From: Thermopetrobacter sp964430935
Lineage (GTDB): Bacteria > Pseudomonadota > Alphaproteobacteria > Rhizobiales > Aestuariivirgaceae
NCBI GenBank assembly: GCA_964430935.1
Contig: CAYSHK010000051.1
Span: 59,389-123,388 of the forward strand
DNA length: 64,000 nucleotides
Direction: 5' to 3'
Positions 59,855-64,000 of the stretch are shown here, piece by piece. The notes beneath the pieces were generated by a model, which was given only the letters and a program-made list of their open reading frames with translations, was not told where the DNA came from and made no database searches. Position numbers and translations under genes: made by a program. Within the stretch, counting starts at the first letter, position 1. Every line of letters starts with the position of its first letter.

Positions 59855-60804
59855 GACCGTTCGCTCCTCGGATCCAGGGCGTCGCGCAGACCGTCGCCCA
59901 GAAGGTTGAAGCCGAGGGAGACGATGAAGATGGCCAGACCGGGCATGGTGGCCACCCACCACTGATCCAGCAGGAACTTCCGTCCCTCGGAGATCATGGC
60001 GCCCCATTCCGGCATGGGCGGCTGGGCACCCAGCCCCAGGAAGCCCAGACCCGCTGCGGTCAGGATGATGCCGGCCATGTCCAGCGTCACCCGCACGATC
60101 AGCGAGGACATGCACAGCGGCATGACGTGGAAGGCCACGATGCGGGCGGAGGAGGCCCCCTGCAGACGCGAGGCGAAGATGAAGTCCGACTTGCGGATGG
60201 TCAGGGTCTCGGCGCGGGCTATGCGGGCATAGGGCGGCCAGCTGGTGATGGCGATGGCCAGGATGGCGTTGCCGATGCCCGGCCCCAGCGCGGCGACGAA
60301 GGCCAGGGCCAGAATGAGTTTCGGAAAGGCGAGGATGATGTCGGTGAAGCGCATCAGGACGGTGTCCGTCCAGCCGCCGAAATAGCCGGCCACCGTGCCG
60401 ACCAGCAGGCCGAACAGCGGCGCGGAGATGGTGACCAGCGCGACGATGTAGAGCGTGATGCGCGATCCGGCCACGATGCGCGACCAGATGTCCCGGCCGA
60501 GGCCGTCCGTGCCCAGCAGGTAGCCCTTCTCCCCCGGTGGCAGGAGACGGTCGGCGAGGTTCTGGGCCAGGGGATCGTGGGTCATCAGCAACGGCGCGAA
60601 AAGCGCCACCAGAACCAGCGCCACGATGATCAGCAGCCCGGTCAGGGCCAGCGGATTGGCCGAGAACTTCAGCCATCCCAGCCACAGCTGGACGCATTTC
60701 GCCTGGAAGGCCGACGACGGCGTCTCCGATTCCAGCCAGGCGCGCAGACCTCCCGCCCCCGAAGGGGCGTCCGGCGGTGGCGGCATGACGTGCTTGTCGC
60801 TCAT
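59851..60804 (-). CDS. Peptide/nickel-type ABC transporter permease (DppC-like)
   Basis: 317 aa. A Pro-rich cytoplasmic N-terminus of about 45 residues, then six helices. LLGTDGLGRDIWSRIVAGSR is the DppC/OppC signature, and the EAA loop is SRLQGASSARIVAFHVMPLC. Coupled at both ends: TGATG with the DppB-like gene and ATGA with the ATPase gene. Confidence 0.93.
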   Translation of the reverse strand: MSDKHVMPPPPDAPSGAGGLRAWLESETPSSAFQAKCVQLWLGWLKFSANPLALTGLLIIVALVLVALFAPLLMTHDPLAQNLADRLLPPGEKGYLLGTDGLGRDIWSRIVAGSRITLYIVALVTISAPLFGLLVGTVAGYFGGWTDTVLMRFTDIILAFPKLILALAFVAALGPGIGNAILAIAITSWPPYARIARAETLTIRKSDFIFASRLQGASSARIVAFHVMPLCMSSLIVRVTLDMAGIILTAAGLGFLGLGAQPPMPEWGAMISEGRKFLLDQWWVATMPGLAIFIVSLGFNLLGDGLRDALDPRSERS

Positions 60805-61871
60805 CAGCGGGCCCTCGGATCGACGATGCGGTACAGGAAGTCGGAAAACAGGTTCAGGCCGACGAAGACCATGCCGACGACGATGGTTCCGCCGAGTACC
60901 GCGCTCATGTCGGCGGAAACCAGCGCCGTGGTGATGTAGAATCCCAGACCGGGCCAGGCGAAGACCGTCTCGGTGAGCACCGATCCCTCCAGCAGGGAGG
61001 CGTAGGAGAGCGCGATCACCGTGATCAGGGGCACCATGACGTTGCCCAGCGCATGCACCCAGACGACGCGGGCCTCGGACATGCCCTTGACGCGGGCCGT
61101 GGTCACGTATTCCTGCCCCAGCTGCTCGAGCATGAACGAGCGGGTCATGCGCGAGATGTAGGCCAGCGAATAGTAGCCCAGGATCAGCGACGGCAGGATG
61201 ATGTGCGACACGGCGTTCCGGAAGATGCCCATGTCGCCTGCGATGAGGGAATCGATGAGGATCATGCCGGTGACCTGCGGCACCATGCCCTCGTAGAAGA
61301 TGTCCAGCCGGCCCGGGCCGCCGACCCATCCGAGCTTGCCGTAGAAGAGCAGCAGCCCCATCAGGCCCAGCCAGAAGACGGGTACGGAATAGCCGACCAG
61401 GCCGACGACCCGCACCAGATGGTCCGGCCAGCGGCCGGCATGCACCGCCGCCATGACGCCCGCGGGCACGCCGATCAGCACACCGATGACCGTCGCCATG
61501 GTGGCCAGCTCGAAGGTGGCGGGAACGACGCGGCGGATGTCCTCGATCACCGGACGGGAGGTCAGCAGGGACATGCCGAGATCCCCGTGCACCACCTGCC
61601 AGATGTAGATGCCGAACTGCACGATCAGCGGCTTGTCCAGCCCCATGGCCCTGCGCGTGGCCTCGTAGACCTCCGGCGGGGCGCGTTCGCCCACCACGGC
61701 CAGCACGGGATCCACGGGAATGACCCGGCCGATGAAGAAGGTGATGGCCAGAAGGCCCAGAAAGGTGACGACGAGGGAGAGGAGAAGCCGCACGAACGGC
61801 TTCGCCCTCGCGACGATGGCGGAGAGGAGGTCCCCGCCCCCTCTCCGGTGTGCGTCGGCGGTATCGCTCAC
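60804..61871 (-). CDS. Peptide/nickel-type ABC transporter permease (DppB-like)
   Basis: 355 aa with GTG start. An N-terminal helix (about residues 27-50) is followed by a periplasmic domain with GLDKPLIVQFGIYIWQVVHGD, typical of DppB, then five helices and the EAA loop ARVKGMSEARVVWVHALGN. Partner of the DppC-like permease. Confidence 0.93.
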   Translation of the reverse strand: MSDTADAHRRGGGDLLSAIVARAKPFVRLLLSLVVTFLGLLAITFFIGRVIPVDPVLAVVGERAPPEVYEATRRAMGLDKPLIVQFGIYIWQVVHGDLGMSLLTSRPVIEDIRRVVPATFELATMATVIGVLIGVPAGVMAAVHAGRWPDHLVRVVGLVGYSVPVFWLGLMGLLLFYGKLGWVGGPGRLDIFYEGMVPQVTGMILIDSLIAGDMGIFRNAVSHIILPSLILGYYSLAYISRMTRSFMLEQLGQEYVTTARVKGMSEARVVWVHALGNVMVPLITVIALSYASLLEGSVLTETVFAWPGLGFYITTALVSADMSAVLGGTIVVGMVFVGLNLFSDFLYRIVDPRAR

Positions 61872-61899
61872 TGCCCCTGCTTCCCCGGGATGGTCGCCA

Positions 61900-63492
61900 T
61901 CACTTCTTGGTCACGGTCCAGTAGTAGGCCTGCGAAATGGCGCCGCCCGTCACGAAGCCGCCAACGTTCTTGCGCATGGCCGACTGGATGATCTCCTGGA
62001 ACATGATGGCGAAGGGACCGCGCTGCTGGAGCTTCCGCTGGAGATCGCGGTACATCTCCGCGCGCTTCGCGGTGTCCTTCTCGACCACGGCGGCCTCGGT
62101 CAGGGCGTTGACCTCCGGGTCGTACCAGGAGTTGCGCCAGGCGAGCTTGCCGGTCAGCTTGGCCTCGTCCCGGTTGTCCGGGTTGTGGGCGAAGGAATCG
62201 GCGTTGGTGTGCGGATCCGGATAGTCGGGCCCCCAGGCGCCGAGATAGATCTCGTGCTTGCGGGCGCGGTACTGGGTCAGGATCTGCTTGCCGGTCCCCA
62301 CCACCAGCTCCGCCTTGATGCCGGCCCGTGCGAAGGTGTTCTGGAGGGACTGGGCGATCTCCAGGCGGTCCTGCGCGTTGCGCACGTAGATCTTGACCGG
62401 GAAGCCGTCGGGATAGCCGGCCTCCTTCAGCAGGGCCTTCGCCTTGTCCACGTTCAGGGAGAAGGGGTTGTCCTTCAGCTCGCCGAGGTAGGTCAGCGGC
62501 AGGAAGGCCTGGTGGACGATGTACTGGCCGCGGAGGAAGGCCTTCGTCATGCCCTCGTAGTCGGCCAGATACTTCAGCGCCTCGACGACCTTCGGGTTGG
62601 AGAGGATCTTGTGCTTCTGGTTCATGGCGAAGTACATGACCCGCCCCTTCAGGTCGCTTTCGACCTTGATGTCGGGATTCTTCATCACCGCCGCGATGTC
62701 GTCCGGCGTCAGCTTGCGGGCGATGTCCACGTCGCCCTTCTCCAGCAGCAGCCGCTGCGAGGAGCTTTCCTCGATGTGGCGCACGAAGACCGCCTTCATC
62801 GCCGCCCTGCCGCGCCAGTAGTCGCCGGCGCGGTCGAGCACGTAGATCTCGTTGGGCTTCCAGACGCGCAGCTTGTAGGCGCCGGAGCCGGCGGAACGGG
62901 TCTTCAGCCAGCCATTGCCGAAATCGCCGTCCTTCTCGTGCTCCTTCAGCAGTTTGGAATCGACCACCGAGGCGATGGGCGCGGTGAGGCAGTTGTAGAC
63001 GAAGGACGGCGCATAGGGCTTGTTGGTGACGAACTGCACCGTGTAGTCGTCCAGCGCCTTTATCTTTTCGTCGGCGTTCTCCGGCGTGAAGCCGAACTGG
63101 GTGAGGATGAACGAGGGCGTCTTCTTCAGTTTCACCGCGCGGCGCAGCGAATAGACCACGTCGTGGGCGGTGATCGGGTTGCCGGAATGGAATTTCAGGC
63201 CCTTCCTGATCTTGAAGGTGTAGGTGACGCCGTCGTCGGCCACCTTCCAGCTCTCCGCCACGCCCGGCTTCAGCGGCCCGAGATCCTTCGGATCCAGCGC
63301 GATGAGCTTGTCGTAGACGTTGTTGTTGTATTCGTAGGCGGAAAACTCGAAGAGTTCCGCCGGATCCAGAGAGATGAGATCGTCGATCTTGTCGGCGATC
63401 ACCAGTATGTCCGCCGGCGTCGCGGCCTGCGCGGCTCCGGCGCCCAGCATGGCGGCGAGACTGGCGGCGCAGAACAGTGCTCTCTTCTTCAT
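61900..63492 (-). CDS. Periplasmic substrate-binding protein of the dipeptide/nickel-type ABC transporter
   Basis: 530 aa, SBP_bac_5 family. Sec signal peptide MKKRALFCAASLAAMLGAGA, cleavage near AQAATPAD. The signature SLDPAELFEFSAYEYNNNVY and GLKFHSGNPITAHDVVYSLR are typical of DppA/OppA relatives. The ligand (di/oligopeptide, nickel chelate or other) cannot be told from sequence. First gene of the operon; GGGAGG at 8 bases supports the start. Confidence 0.93.
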   Translation of the reverse strand: MKKRALFCAASLAAMLGAGAAQAATPADILVIADKIDDLISLDPAELFEFSAYEYNNNVYDKLIALDPKDLGPLKPGVAESWKVADDGVTYTFKIRKGLKFHSGNPITAHDVVYSLRRAVKLKKTPSFILTQFGFTPENADEKIKALDDYTVQFVTNKPYAPSFVYNCLTAPIASVVDSKLLKEHEKDGDFGNGWLKTRSAGSGAYKLRVWKPNEIYVLDRAGDYWRGRAAMKAVFVRHIEESSSQRLLLEKGDVDIARKLTPDDIAAVMKNPDIKVESDLKGRVMYFAMNQKHKILSNPKVVEALKYLADYEGMTKAFLRGQYIVHQAFLPLTYLGELKDNPFSLNVDKAKALLKEAGYPDGFPVKIYVRNAQDRLEIAQSLQNTFARAGIKAELVVGTGKQILTQYRARKHEIYLGAWGPDYPDPHTNADSFAHNPDNRDEAKLTGKLAWRNSWYDPEVNALTEAAVVEKDTAKRAEMYRDLQRKLQQRGPFAIMFQEIIQSAMRKNVGGFVTGGAISQAYYWTVTKK

Positions 63493-63859
63493 GATGCTTC
63501 CTCCCTGCAAAATTCCTCTTTCGTTCCCCCGGACGCCTTCTTGGACGGGCGGCGCGGATGACGGCATTATGCGTCAAGCGGAGGCCTTTTCAAACACCCG
63601 TCGCGTTCTGGGGCCTGCGACTCGTTCCGGCTGGCTCCATTGCCGGTTGCGCACCCTGACGTGCCGCATGGCCGGAGGGCGGAAGGGGCGCACGGCCTCC
63701 CCATCTCCCGGAACGGCCGGCCTTCCGCGCGGGCCGCGCGGGCGCATCCATTGCCGCATGGGGCTTTTCCGCCGGTCTCTTTGCTGTATAACGGGCGGCA
63801 ATCCCGCCCGGCAGGGGCGGGAAGGACACTTCCGCATTTCAGAACGAGGAGGGGAGTAG
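63493..63859. other. Divergent intergenic region between the ABC operon and gapA
   Basis: No gene is supported. It holds the promoters of both divergent units; on the right, a hairpin GGGCGG/CCCGCC (about 63794-63809) lies in the gapA leader. Confidence 0.5.
63765..63792 (+). promoter_or_regulatory. Possible gapA promoter
   Basis: TTTTCC, 16 bases, then TATAAC at 63787-63792, about 68 bases before the ATG. The -10 is good and the -35 is poor. Confidence 0.4.
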
Positions 63860-64000
63860 ATGACCTTGAAAGTAGCGATCAACGGATTTGGCCGGATCGG
63901 GCGGAACGTGCTTCGTGCGATCGTGGAGTCGGGTCGGGACGACATCACGGTCGTCGCGATCAACGATCTTGGTCCGGTGGAGACGAACGCGCACCTTCTG
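63860..64000 (+). CDS. gap: Glyceraldehyde-3-phosphate dehydrogenase (5' part)
   Basis: The first 47 codons read MTLKVAINGFGRIGRNVLRA, then VVAINDLGPVETNAHLL: the NAD-binding Rossmann start of type I GAPDH. GAGGAGGGGAG precedes the ATG. The gene runs off the window. Confidence 0.93.
   Translation, partial: MTLKVAINGFGRIGRNVLRAIVESGRDDITVVAINDLGPVETNAHLL

Overview
The window is high-GC DNA (roughly two thirds G+C by eye) from an alphaproteobacterium. Lineage clues are the membrane-anchored cytochrome c / kdsB / pheA arrangement, a Caulobacter-style cpa/tad pilus locus, clustered GANTC (CcrM-type) sites upstream of dnaA, paired YejA proteins and an ATP-dependent PEP carboxykinase. A type I sulfide:quinone oxidoreductase, a DsrC/TusE-like protein and a YeeE/YedE pair point to sulfur metabolism. 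An FNR-type box, a hemerythrin and a molybdopterin oxidoreductase point to switching between oxic and low-oxygen life. I cannot name the genus.

Layout. 1-6920: a Yej-type peptide ABC transporter (two tandem binding proteins, two permeases), leftward. 7120-11457: DUF805 protein, anchored cytochrome c, kdsB-pheA, NlpC/P60 hydrolase and MarR regulator. 11646-14118: sulfide oxidation genes (DsrC/TusE-like protein, monoheme cytochrome c, sqr). 14214-23160: cpaABCDEF-tadBC, leftward, with no pilin gene. 23443-27698: rpmI-rplT and pheST. 27875-30603: dnaA and a 1.3 kb non-coding, locally AT-rich region with DnaA-box-like and GANTC sites. 30604-38942: TrpB2, a YeeE/YedE pair, an orphan histidine kinase, a PfkB kinase, a hydroxypyruvate-reductase-like enzyme and pckA. 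38988-48812: an eight-gene leftward redox operon. 49205-58093: an enol-lactonase-like hydrolase, an FG-GAP protein, nth, PTS proteins, dapE, truA-fmt-def and a hemerythrin. 58207-63492: a dipeptide/nickel-type ABC transporter. 63860-end: the start of gapA.

The most unusual locus is the operon at 38988-48812. In transcription order it encodes a small anchored protein, a secreted protein made almost entirely of 69 Gly-Met-X triplets, a five-heme cytochrome c, a Tat-exported DmsA-like molybdopterin enzyme, a four-cluster ferredoxin subunit, a TorD-type chaperone, a histidine kinase with a periplasmic heme-c motif, and an NtrC-type activator. A near-consensus sigma-54 promoter and two upstream inverted repeats lie before the first gene, so the last two gene products probably control their own operon. 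My working hypothesis is a periplasmic redox system in which the Met-rich protein is a sacrificial or storage substrate (methionine/methionine sulfoxide) or a metal binder, served by the molybdoenzyme and the heme wire. This is inference; the substrate is unknown.

Start codons were chosen from Shine-Dalgarno (SD) spacing and family length where possible. No rRNA, tRNA, CRISPR array or insertion sequence was recognised.
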